A stretch of DNA of 64,000 nucleotides from JAUMBM01 sp964645715. GTDB taxonomy: Bacteria > Bacteroidota > Bacteroidia > Chitinophagales > Saprospiraceae. Location: positions 1-64,000 of the forward strand of contig CAZYAO010000017.1 in NCBI GenBank assembly GCA_964645715.1. Reading direction: 5' to 3'. The translations under genes were made by a program, and so were the position numbers. The notes under the pieces are model-generated. The model ran no database searches and was not told the DNA's origin. It saw only the letters and a list, made by a program, of their open reading frames with translations. Positions 1 through 7,571 of this stretch are shown here, in pieces (the first letter of the stretch is position 1; every line of letters starts with the position of its first letter).

Positions 1-1732
1 TATGGCAACTGGCACAGTCGTTGCTGAAGCCCAGGGCTAGGTGGTTGGGGTTGCTCGTCTGGTTGAAGTCCGTTGTATGGCAGCCCGCACAGGTGTTGGG
101 GGTGTTGGTGTAATCCCCGTGGTGACAAGCCGCGCAGTCATTGGCGATTAAGGCATGTCCCCCCGTGAGCGGATAGTAATCGTCGTGGTTGAATGTCGAT
201 GGCGACCAGGCAGTCTCCGAGTGGCAACTGGCACAGTCCGTGGGAAACTGTGCAGCTTCGTGATCAGGATCTGTGGTCTGGTTAAAATCAGTCAGGTGAC
301 AGCCCACACAAGTATTGGGCGTGTTGTTGTAATCGCCGTTGTGGCAGGTAGCACAGTCGTTGGCAATGGCGGCATGCGCGCCATTAAGGGGGTAGTAATC
401 GTTGTGTACCCCAAAAGTAGCCGGTGCCCAGCCAGCGGCTGTGGTGTGGCAACTTGCGCAGTCGGTACTGAGCCCTAGTGCCGTGTGGCTCGGGTTGGCC
501 GACGTATTGTAGTCCGTTGTATGGCAGGCAGCGCAGGCGGTGGGCGTACCCTCGTAGCCATTAGCATGACACTCAAGACAGTTTACTTCAAGGTGGGCAC
601 CCGTGAGCGGGAAAGCTGTCTGGTCATGGTCAAAAGCATCCTCGGCACTGCCCGTAGGGTGGCAGGCCAGACAGGCCGTATTTTCATATACATAGCCGCC
701 TACGCCCTCATGACTGTCATCGGTCTCCGGATTCAAATGGCATACAATGCAGGAAAATTCACTGTAGTCATTCGCATTGCTGTGGCATTCGGAACATTTA
801 TTCCAGGTGCCTGCATGCGCCCCGCTGTAAATGGGAAAGTGCTGCTCATCGTGCTCAGTAAAACTGGCGGGCTCCCAGCCAGGATCCGTGGTGTGACAAC
901 TTGCACAGTCATTGGTAAAGCCGGCAGCAAGGTGGTTGGGGTCCGCAGCAGTGGTAAAATCTGCTATATGGCAGGCAAAACAATTGGTTGGCGTCATATT
1001 GAACGGCCCGCTGCTGTGGCAGCTGGCACAATCCTGTATCTCGTGCCCTTTTGTCAGGGGAAAAAAGTCGTGATTGATGGGTTGTGCTTCCCAGTCGACT
1101 GCCGTAGGGCTGTGGCAGTCGGTACAGGTAGTGGAAAATCCGGCATCTGCATGTCGCGGATTGCTCGTAGCCATGAAATCGCCTTGGTGGCAATTGATGC
1201 AGGCATTGCCAATGCGATTGAACTCGAGCTTGGATTCGGAAATATGGCACTCATTACAGTTGGCCGTTGCATGCGCACCCAACAGCGGAAATCCGTTGTC
1301 AACATGCAGTTCGGCAATGTTATCTACTAGCCAGCTACTGCTGTTGTGGCACCTGCGGCAGTCATCGCCAACGGTGTTGCGGTGCACATCGGTGTGACAG
1401 CCCGCACAACTCGTTTCTGCTTCAGAAAATACCAACGAGCTATGACAGCCTCTGCAATCAGCCGTCGCGTGCTGCCCCTCAAGCGAAAAACCTGTCTCAT
1501 CATGCGAGAAAACCTGTTTGACTCCTTCTTCCGCCGGCAGACCCGTAATCCTACTGCGTTCAGCTTTAGGTGCCTGCCGTTGCTGCTGCCAAAAGGTAGC
1601 AGGAATTTCCCAGCTGTCGGGCGCATGGCATACAGCACAGTCCAGCTTCAGACCATCCCCGTGAGGGTTCTGAGCATAAATACCGCTGATACAAAGCAGT
1701 ACAGACAGGCCGATGATTACTATACGCGACAA
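1..1732 (-). CDS. Multihaem c-type cytochrome, C-terminus beyond window edge
   Basis: Secreted cytochrome with 22 in-frame CXXCH haem-binding motifs in the 577 codons visible; the frame stays open to the left edge, so the protein is longer. It presumably carries electrons in the periplasm or on the cell surface. No ATG is available after the upstream in-frame stop, so I take the TTG at 1732: it gives a 21-residue signal peptide ending Y-A-Q and aligns with the ATG start of the downstream-facing paralogue (CDS at 2073-3128), both continuing N-P-H-G-D. The first 350 residues resemble that paralogue closely; the rest is a further series of repeats of about 45 residues around D-Y-Y-P-L-x-G-x-H-A. 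It is the last visible gene of the cytochrome cluster and is separated from it by three palindromes. The electron partner is not known. Confidence 0.85.
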   Translation of the reverse strand, partial: MSRIVIIGLSVLLCISGIYAQNPHGDGLKLDCAVCHAPDSWEIPATFWQQQRQAPKAERSRITGLPAEEGVKQVFSHDETGFSLEGQHATADCRGCHSSLVFSEAETSCAGCHTDVHRNTVGDDCRRCHNSSSWLVDNIAELHVDNGFPLLGAHATANCNECHISESKLEFNRIGNACINCHQGDFMATSNPRHADAGFSTTCTDCHSPTAVDWEAQPINHDFFPLTKGHEIQDCASCHSSGPFNMTPTNCFACHIADFTTAADPNHLAAGFTNDCASCHTTDPGWEPASFTEHDEQHFPIYSGAHAGTWNKCSECHSNANDYSEFSCIVCHLNPETDDSHEGVGGYVYENTACLACHPTGSAEDAFDHDQTAFPLTGAHLEVNCLECHANGYEGTPTACAACHTTDYNTSANPSHTALGLSTDCASCHTTAAGWAPATFGVHNDYYPLNGAHAAIANDCATCHNGDYNNTPNTCVGCHLTDFNQTTDPDHEAAQFPTDCASCHSETAWSPSTFNHDDYYPLTGGHALIANDCAACHHGDYTNTPNTCAGCHTTDFNQTSNPNHLALGFSNDCASCH

Positions 1733-1948
1733 TTCAATGGATATCGTTGTGTTGATAAACCTATTTCATTAATAGCAAACGGGCATTTGACTAGGTAAGG
1801 GAAACGCGTGTGGCACCCGGCCAAGGGCACAAAATGGATGTTCGTGTCATTCACGTTGCAATGTAGATATTTTATTTTTTCGATTTACAAAAAAATGACA
1901 AAAATAGACGAACAAAAAAATGACTTCGTTGTCGAGTGGGCGCCATGC

Positions 1949-1984
1949 GTCATTCTTAGGCGGCTGAAGCCGCCTAAGAATGAC
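1949..1984. terminator. Perfect palindrome, 17-bp arms, GC-cored
   Basis: Two 17-base arms pair perfectly around a 2-base centre; the core reads GGCGGCT-GA-AGCCGCC. It is the first of three consecutive palindromes beyond the 3' end of the 351-residue cytochrome gene. Likely a terminator, though much longer than usual intrinsic terminators and without its own long T-run. Confidence 0.6.
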
Positions 1985-1988
1985 AGTA

Positions 1989-2034
1989 AGCCGCTAAGCC
2001 TGATTTTTTCTTAAAAAAATCAGGCTTAGCGGCT
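1989..2034. terminator. Long palindrome, about 21-bp arms, A/T-rich centre
   Basis: The arms begin AGCCGCTAAGCCTGA and meet in a T-tract/A-tract centre. With its neighbours it fills most of the gap between two cytochrome genes. The remaining bases from 1733 to 1948 show no gene. Confidence 0.6.
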
Positions 2035-2040
2035 GCTCAA

Positions 2041-2072
2041 TTTTTTTGGCTGCCCAAAGCAGCCAAAAAAAA
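2041..2072 (-). terminator. Intrinsic terminator of the 351-residue cytochrome gene
   Basis: A GGCTGC/GCAGCC stem is flanked by a T7 tract on one side and an A8 tract on the other, so it has a U-run in either direction. It abuts the cytochrome stop codon directly. Confidence 0.75.
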
Positions 2073-3128
2073 TCACTCTTCTCCTCTTGGATGACAGGCA
2101 TAACACGCAGTGCTCAGGAATACATAGCCATTGACATCTCTGTGGTCGCGGGCAAGCTCGCTCTGGTTGTTATGCTCGTGGCAGTCCACGCAACTAAACA
2201 GGCTGTAGTTGCCCGGCGTGGTATGGCAGTCTGTACAGGCATTCCACTCCCCACGGTGATTGCCGCTGTTGATCGGAAAAAACTGCTCGTCGTGGTTGAC
2301 AAAAGTGGCGGGACGCCAACCCGGAGCTGTGGTGTGGCAAAGCACACAGTCAGTGGGGAAGCCGGATGCCTGATGATTGGGGTTTTGTGCCGCTTGGTAG
2401 TCTGTCAGGTGGCAGGAAACGCAGACGGGGGAGGTGTCACTGTAGTTGTTTGTCTGGTGACACTGCCGGCAATCCATGATTTCATGGCCCTGGGTGAGCG
2501 GGAAAAAGTCGTGGGCTATGTTTTGTGCAGACCAGTCGAACGCATCCGCCCGGTGGCAGTCAGTACACTGTATAGAATAACCTGCTGCTATGTGGTTGGG
2601 ATTGGTGGTAGAGGCAAAGTCGCTATTGTGACAGTTAATACAGGCATTGCCTATCCGGTGAAACTCAAGGCCGGATTCGGAGACGTGGCAGGCATTGCAG
2701 TTGGCGGTAGTATGTGCGCCCAGCAGCGGAAAGCCATTGTCGAAGTGCAGCTCCATAATATTATCAACCAGCCAGCTATCGGTGCTGTGACAGCGGCGGC
2801 AGTCGTCGCCTACCGTCATTCTGTGCATATCGGTGTGGCAGGAGACACAGTCAGCACTGGCTTCCGAAAAAACAAGCGTAGCATGGCATGCACGGCAGTC
2901 TACCTGCCCGTGTTGCCCATCGAGTGTAAAACCTGTGGTTTCATGACTAAACCTGCTTTCCTTGCCGGCTATGTCAGCTGCTTGCCAAAAGGAAGAGGGT
3001 ATTTCCCAACCTTCCGCCTGGTGGCAGGCAATACAGTCTTGCTGCAACTTGTCGCCATGTGGGTTCTGTGAAGAAACCAGTACGGCTGTCAGTAAAATGA
3101 ACAGCGCGATAACCCGGGAGCGATTCAT
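2073..3128 (-). CDS. Secreted 13-haem c-type cytochrome
   Basis: A 351-residue protein with an N-terminal signal peptide (residues 1 to about 21) and 13 CXXCH motifs, each preceded by short conserved blocks such as F-P-L-x-G-A-H and H-D-F-F-P-L-T. This layout is typical of the class III/cytochrome c7-like multihaem family. The haem-bearing protein should be matured in the periplasm by the Ccm system, part of which is encoded at 23391-25435. The gene lies 49 bases after the 23-haem cytochrome gene, so the two are probably co-transcribed. It closely resembles the N-terminal part of the CDS at the left edge, which indicates a tandem duplication. The function is inferred only as electron transfer. 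Confidence 0.88.
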   Translation of the reverse strand: MNRSRVIALFILLTAVLVSSQNPHGDKLQQDCIACHQAEGWEIPSSFWQAADIAGKESRFSHETTGFTLDGQHGQVDCRACHATLVFSEASADCVSCHTDMHRMTVGDDCRRCHSTDSWLVDNIMELHFDNGFPLLGAHTTANCNACHVSESGLEFHRIGNACINCHNSDFASTTNPNHIAAGYSIQCTDCHRADAFDWSAQNIAHDFFPLTQGHEIMDCRQCHQTNNYSDTSPVCVSCHLTDYQAAQNPNHQASGFPTDCVLCHTTAPGWRPATFVNHDEQFFPINSGNHRGEWNACTDCHTTPGNYSLFSCVDCHEHNNQSELARDHRDVNGYVFLSTACYACHPRGEE

Positions 3129-3177
3129 GGTATTTCATTTGGTGTAGTTGGTGTACAGTACTGCCAGACAAGGTCAA

Positions 3178-4998
3178 CTATCCGTGGCAATCCCTGCATT
3201 CAAAACGCTCAATTTTGTAAATTATGATTTCGGTATCGGGTGAGGGCTTATGGCAGGCTGCACAGTCAACTTTTGCATGCTTACCCTCCAACGGGAAGCG
3301 GGTCTTCGCATGGTCAAAGTTGGGAGCTGTCCAATCATCAAACTGGTGGCATCGCTGACAATCAGTCTGGCCACCGATTTCAAACTGTCTGCCGTGTGTA
3401 TTTTCGTGGCAGTCAGCACATTGTTGTGTTAAACCGACAAACTGTCCATAGGGGTGACCCTCGTCTTTTTTGTGGCAGGCGGCACAGTTGGTCTGCTTAT
3501 GTACGCCCTGCAACACAAAGGCAGTAAGGCTGTGGTCAAAACGGGACTGTTCCTGCCAGCTTTCTGTTGAGTGACAGCGCTCGCAGTCCTGAGCCGGATA
3601 AAAGCGCTCGCTGATTTCTCCGGCATGTATGTCGTCATGACAATCAATGCACCTTTTTCCGATATTTCTAAACTGCCAACGGTTGTCTTCCTGCAGGTGA
3701 CAGGCAATGCAAGGTGTGGCCGTATGCGCTCCCGTCAGCGGAAAGGCTGTGGCAGCATGCTGTTCCAGACTAAAGGTACTGGGTGCAAATCCGTCAACGG
3801 TATGACAACTGGCGCAGTCAGGGGACACAGCGTTGACAGCAAACTGCCCTTCATGGTAGTCAGTATGGCAGGTAGCACAGGTGTTGTGGGGTAAAGGCTC
3901 CGTGAAACTATCCGCCGTATGACACTTCCGGCAATCTACCGATTGGTGCTTACCTTGCAGGGGGAAATCTGTCAGGTTGTGGTTGAAAGTTTTGGTCTCT
4001 ACTTGTGTGAAGGACTTTTCATTGTGACAGTCAACGCATTGCAGTCCAAACCGACCCTCGTGTACGTCTTCATGGCAGCGATTGCAGTCGTTCGTCTGTA
4101 CCCCCAGTCGATCCTGAAAAAGCTGCTGGGGAGAGAGGCTCATATTGTGACACTCGGCACAGTTGACTTGTTGGTGTGCTCCGCGCAGCGGAAAATTAGT
4201 TTTATTGTGATTAAAACGGCGGAGGGTTGTCAGGGAGGAAAAAGATTGCTCATTATGGCATTGCTTGCAATCGGGGCCCAGCTGGTTGTTGTGCGGATCC
4301 TGGTGACAACTGTTGCAGTTGGCAAAGGGGACACCGGCAAATACCTGAAAGTCCTTGCCATTTCTCGTTTCTTTCTTATGACAGTCTACACAGCTTACAT
4401 CCGCATGCTTGCCAAGTAAGGGAAAATCAGTGCTGCTGTGGTTGAACTTGGTTGCCGGAGCAAAGGATTCTGTCGTATGACATTGGGCGCACTGATTGGA
4501 TAAAGTGCGCTGGTGGTAATCTTCATGACAGGACTTACACGCCTGATCGAGACCAAGATAGGTATCGGGGCGCTTGCGAAGCTCTGCACTGCTAATGTAG
4601 TCGGGCTTGTGGCAGTCCCTGCAGTCTATGCGCTGGTGAGCGCCCGTCAGCGGGTAGCCTGTTAGTTTATGGTCAAAATTGTCTTCATCAAAGCGAACCA
4701 TCTCAAAGTTGAGGCCGTGGTGTTCGCTGTGACAGGAGGCACATTCTTTGCCTACGACATTGCGCGAAGCATGGTAGCCTGCCTTTTGATTGATGAGTGA
4801 CTTGATTTCTGTATGACAGTCCAGACATTTTTGGTTGGATACTTTCTCTCCCAGCGTATGGCACTGTGTACAGTTACTCATACCTTCCAGATTGCTGTGC
4901 GCCCGCGAGAGCTTACCCGGAGATAGCTGCGCTGCCAGCCCCCAGGTAAAAAGTAGCAGTGCTGTTGAAAAGATGTATCGTCGTGTAATTATACGCAT
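3178..4998 (-). CDS. Secreted 23-haem c-type cytochrome
   Basis: A 606-residue protein with a signal peptide (residues 1 to about 23, ending G-L-A-A-Q) and 23 CXXCH motifs spread evenly along the chain. Repeating units of the form F-N-H-N-x-T-x-F-P-L-x-G-x-H followed by D/N-C-x-x-C-H suggest bis-His ligated haems in a class III-like fold, forming a linear haem wire. No outer-membrane porin partner is encoded beside it. It sits between the ferredoxin/flavoprotein (51 bases upstream) and the 13-haem cytochrome (49 bases downstream), so it probably takes electrons from the membrane components. The acceptor cannot be deduced. Confidence 0.9.
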   Translation of the reverse strand: MRIITRRYIFSTALLLFTWGLAAQLSPGKLSRAHSNLEGMSNCTQCHTLGEKVSNQKCLDCHTEIKSLINQKAGYHASRNVVGKECASCHSEHHGLNFEMVRFDEDNFDHKLTGYPLTGAHQRIDCRDCHKPDYISSAELRKRPDTYLGLDQACKSCHEDYHQRTLSNQCAQCHTTESFAPATKFNHSSTDFPLLGKHADVSCVDCHKKETRNGKDFQVFAGVPFANCNSCHQDPHNNQLGPDCKQCHNEQSFSSLTTLRRFNHNKTNFPLRGAHQQVNCAECHNMSLSPQQLFQDRLGVQTNDCNRCHEDVHEGRFGLQCVDCHNEKSFTQVETKTFNHNLTDFPLQGKHQSVDCRKCHTADSFTEPLPHNTCATCHTDYHEGQFAVNAVSPDCASCHTVDGFAPSTFSLEQHAATAFPLTGAHTATPCIACHLQEDNRWQFRNIGKRCIDCHDDIHAGEISERFYPAQDCERCHSTESWQEQSRFDHSLTAFVLQGVHKQTNCAACHKKDEGHPYGQFVGLTQQCADCHENTHGRQFEIGGQTDCQRCHQFDDWTAPNFDHAKTRFPLEGKHAKVDCAACHKPSPDTEIIIYKIERFECRDCHG

Positions 4999-5049
4999 GT
5001 CTGCAGGATGAAACTTCGAGGGTATTAACCACTCAAGGATGACCTAAAG

Positions 5050-6375
5050 TTAGTGTTTACGCATGGTATATCCAAAACGTTTGGTTATTTGTATACCCGC
5101 TTTCTGTAAAAAATCGGTAGGCAGCTCGCCGCCCGCAAAAATATAGACAAGGTCATTGGCCAATGCACGCTCAGTTTCGCTTTCTCCTCCTTTTATGTAC
5201 ACACTGTCGGGTTCTATACGGGTGAGCTGGGTGTTAAAAAGGGCTTTAATCTTGCCAGTTTCGATGGCATGGGTGATGTTCTCTCTGTTCTTGGGTTTGA
5301 TGCGGCTAAATTTATCAGCGCGGTAGGAGAGGGTTACCTCGTTTTGATCCGCCAGCAACATGGCAGATTCTACAGCGGAATCACCGCCGCCGACGACCAC
5401 TATTTTTTTTCCGCTGATGCGCTCGGGTTCTAGTAGCCGATAGGCTACTTTTTCAGTCATTTCGCCGGCTATCCCCAGCTTGCGGGGCGTTCCGCGGCGG
5501 CCAATAGCCAGCAATACCCGCTTGGTTTTGAAAAGCCCACCCTTGGTGGTCGCCACTTCAAAAAAATCGCCCTCGGGCTGTATGGAGGCCACTTGGGTAT
5601 GTTCCTGTATAGTAATGTTGTTTTTGGAAAGGGCCGCAGTCCAAATGTCCAGCAGTTCCTGTTTACTCGTATTGACCAGCTTCATCTTGCCATACAGCGG
5701 AAGATCGACGGGAGAGGTCATTACTATCTTGGCTCTCGGAAAGGTAAATACGGTTCCGCCCAGCGAGTCTTGTTCGAGTGTCAAAAAATTGAGCCCGTGC
5801 TTCTTGGCGGTGAGCGAGGCGGCAATGCCGGCTGGGCCGGCACCGATGATGATCAGATCATAGGCGTCGGTGCCAGCCGGGATGCCCGCCCGAATCATGT
5901 TTTCGACAGCCATGCTACCTTGCTCGATGCTGTTTTTGATGAGCCCCATACCGCCCAGTTCGCCGGCAATGTAGATACCTTGCATGTTGGATTCGTAAGT
6001 GTCACTGACATGCGGGAGGTCAACGCCCCGCTTTTCTGTACCGATGACCAGCGTTATGGCGTCTACCGGACAGGCATGGAAGCAGGCACCGTGGCCTACG
6101 CAGTTGGATGCATTGATGAGGGTGCCACCACCTTTCAAAATTCCCAATATATCTTTTTCCGGACAAGCCTCTACGCAGGCACCACTTTTGATGCAGGTAT
6201 TCAGATCTATAAATGGGTAAAGAGAAACCGGCTCGTATAGCCCCTCCTCCTTCGCAATCTCAATTTTGGCAGCTACTTTATTTGAGTCTGTACTAAGCTT
6301 GCGCAGGTAAAAAATAACGATCGCAATGCAGAAAAGTGCCGCAACAGCATAAATGATGATTTCTTCGACTAACAT
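5050..6375 (-). CDS. Membrane-anchored ferredoxin-domain/FAD pyridine-nucleotide oxidoreductase
   Basis: A 441-residue fusion. Residues 5-25 form one transmembrane helix; residues 55-110 form a 2x[4Fe-4S] ferredoxin-like domain; residues about 172-441 form a thioredoxin-reductase-like two-dinucleotide-binding fold with an FAD motif G-A-G-P-A-G (178-183) and an NAD(P) motif G-G-G-D-S-A. The redox-active CXXC of true thioredoxin reductases is absent. Both cluster motifs lack the usual second Cys: C61-S64-C67-C71 and C92-H95-C98-C102. Proteins of this layout are known, so this may be a family trait. Placed between a cytochrome b and multihaem cytochromes, it probably links cytoplasmic NAD(P)H to the membrane electron chain. 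Confidence 0.82.
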   Translation of the reverse strand: MLVEEIIIYAVAALFCIAIVIFYLRKLSTDSNKVAAKIEIAKEEGLYEPVSLYPFIDLNTCIKSGACVEACPEKDILGILKGGGTLINASNCVGHGACFHACPVDAITLVIGTEKRGVDLPHVSDTYESNMQGIYIAGELGGMGLIKNSIEQGSMAVENMIRAGIPAGTDAYDLIIIGAGPAGIAASLTAKKHGLNFLTLEQDSLGGTVFTFPRAKIVMTSPVDLPLYGKMKLVNTSKQELLDIWTAALSKNNITIQEHTQVASIQPEGDFFEVATTKGGLFKTKRVLLAIGRRGTPRKLGIAGEMTEKVAYRLLEPERISGKKIVVVGGGDSAVESAMLLADQNEVTLSYRADKFSRIKPKNRENITHAIETGKIKALFNTQLTRIEPDSVYIKGGESETERALANDLVYIFAGGELPTDFLQKAGIQITKRFGYTMRKH

Positions 6376-6498
6376 TTGTTTAAGTACTGTTTCCCATCGT
6401 CGACAACCTGTTTTCCAGTCCTGTCCGTCAATGGAAGTATTTAGCGATGGTGGTTACAATAGCAGCGAATCTCCGAAAGAAAAAATCTTCCGCAGTCA

Positions 6499-7365
6499 TC
6501 AGAATATCCAGGTTGCTCCAAAACTCACGGTTACAACAATGTGCAGCAGCACAATTACGAGCATAATCAGCGCAAAAGGCATGTGCACAACGTGCCAGTA
6601 ACGGAAAAGTTTTTGCATATTGCGCAGGCGACTGATGCGGTTGCTCAGGGTTAGCTCCTGTTGTATCAGCCGCGTTGCCTGTTTGATGTCTTTGCCCGCG
6701 AGCCCCTGTTGACGCAAATCTTTTCTTACATCAGCCAATACACGCCTGTCCGAAAAATATTTGGAAATCATCTCCTGCAGCAGGTTGCCGCCTGCGGCCG
6801 CCGGCCCGTTTACGTAGGCGAGCAACTGCTGGAAGTTGGCAGGATCAAGTTGATAACTGCCCGACAAGAGGCTACTCAGGTCTGTTTTCATGGATTGTAT
6901 CTCGTGCAGATGCAACATGCGGCCTTCAATGCTGCGCGGTATCTGTATATAAATGAATCGCCCGATAACACCACTGGCAACAACGGCCACCATACTCCAA
7001 AATGCAATGGATACGATGCCGCCAAACTTGAAAGCGGTGTGGAACAATACCATAATTGGACCGAGTGTACACAGAAATATATGGAACTCGAGCCAGTATT
7101 TCAGACGCCCAAAGCGGGCAAGAAATTTATAGCGCTTGCGCACAATGTAAATGGTCACGCCGAAGGCAATCAGCAGCGTGCCAATAATACCTAAGCCGTG
7201 ACCAAAGAGGCCGCTGGGCTTGAAATAGTCGTGATCAGGGTGGTAAAATCGCTCTTCCAGTGGCGTCGTGTAGTAAGAGGCGCCCTTATAAGCCAAAAGA
7301 AAGGTGACAATCAGCACGATGGCAACCATCGTGGAAATGTACACCCTATGAAGTGCAGAAGACAT
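6499..7365 (-). CDS. Membrane b-type cytochrome-like protein
   Basis: A 288-residue integral membrane protein with about five helices: near residues 9-27, 54-74, 92-110, 116-140 and 262-284. Candidate haem-b ligands are H56, H95, H109, H261 and H275; two pairs are spaced by 14 residues, typical of bis-His haem across a helix bundle. A soluble loop of about 110 residues lies between helices 4 and 5. It resembles cytochrome b561/ferric-reductase-type membrane domains, but I cannot assign a family with certainty. It is the first gene of the cytochrome cluster, with a promoter box just upstream, and would connect quinol or the flavoprotein to the periplasmic haems. Confidence 0.65.
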   Translation of the reverse strand: MSSALHRVYISTMVAIVLIVTFLLAYKGASYYTTPLEERFYHPDHDYFKPSGLFGHGLGIIGTLLIAFGVTIYIVRKRYKFLARFGRLKYWLEFHIFLCTLGPIMVLFHTAFKFGGIVSIAFWSMVAVVASGVIGRFIYIQIPRSIEGRMLHLHEIQSMKTDLSSLLSGSYQLDPANFQQLLAYVNGPAAAGGNLLQEMISKYFSDRRVLADVRKDLRQQGLAGKDIKQATRLIQQELTLSNRISRLRNMQKLFRYWHVVHMPFALIMLVIVLLHIVVTVSFGATWIF

Positions 7366-7391
7366 ATACGCTTAAGTTGACATTTGACTGA

Positions 7392-7399
7392 CAAAAGTA
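7392..7399 (-). promoter_or_regulatory. -7 box of cytochrome cluster promoter
   Basis: Reads TACTTTTG on the minus strand, matching the Bacteroidota -7 consensus TAnnTTTG, and ends 26 bases before the ATG of the cytochrome b gene. I see no convincing -33 TTG at the expected distance. Confidence 0.55.
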
Positions 7400-7453
7400 G
7401 GGGAATCATTCAAGACTTTATGAATCTTAGGTAAGAGAATGATAATTTTTTGC

Positions 7454-7495
7454 AGCCATTTTCTTTAGCGGCTACAGCCGCTAAAGAAAATGGCT
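7454..7495. terminator. Perfect palindrome, 20-bp arms, GC-cored
   Basis: Arms AGCCATTTTCTTTAGCGGCT and its exact complement surround an AC centre. It lies between the 3' end of the metalloprotease gene and the cytochrome promoter and is paired with the A/T palindrome beside it. Probably a terminator or transcript-end stabiliser. Confidence 0.6.
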
Positions 7496-7507
7496 AATGA
7501 ATATTCG

Positions 7508-7537
7508 TTTTTTTGATTTTTCCAAAAATCAAAAAAA
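7508..7537. terminator. A/T-only palindrome, 14-bp arms
   Basis: TTTTTTTGATTTTT, CC, then its exact complement. It lies 34 bases beyond the protease stop codon and gives a U-run on either strand. Confidence 0.6.
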
Positions 7538-7571
7538 GAACATACTTTTTGCACACTACTGTTGTGCAGCA

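Noticed and set aside
485..1330. Long open frame on the plus strand opposite the left-edge cytochrome
   Set aside because: It shares codon boundaries with the minus-strand gene; lack of stops is a by-product of the CXXCH repeats. The minus frame has signal peptide and haem motifs, the plus frame has nothing recognisable.
2046..3071. 341-codon plus-strand frame opposite the 13-haem cytochrome
   Set aside because: Antisense image of the repeats, with no signal or domain; the minus strand clearly codes for the cytochrome.
1..4998. Regularly spaced repeats resembling a CRISPR array
   Set aside because: The periodicity comes from repeated haem-binding units within open reading frames; the repeats are degenerate and there are no unique spacers or cas genes.
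5593..6240. 215-codon plus-strand frame opposite the ferredoxin/flavoprotein
   Set aside because: No domain features, and it lies wholly antisense to a gene with FAD and cluster motifs.
5050..6375. Annotation as thioredoxin reductase
   Set aside because: The redox-active CXXC is absent, and a ferredoxin domain plus membrane anchor are present.
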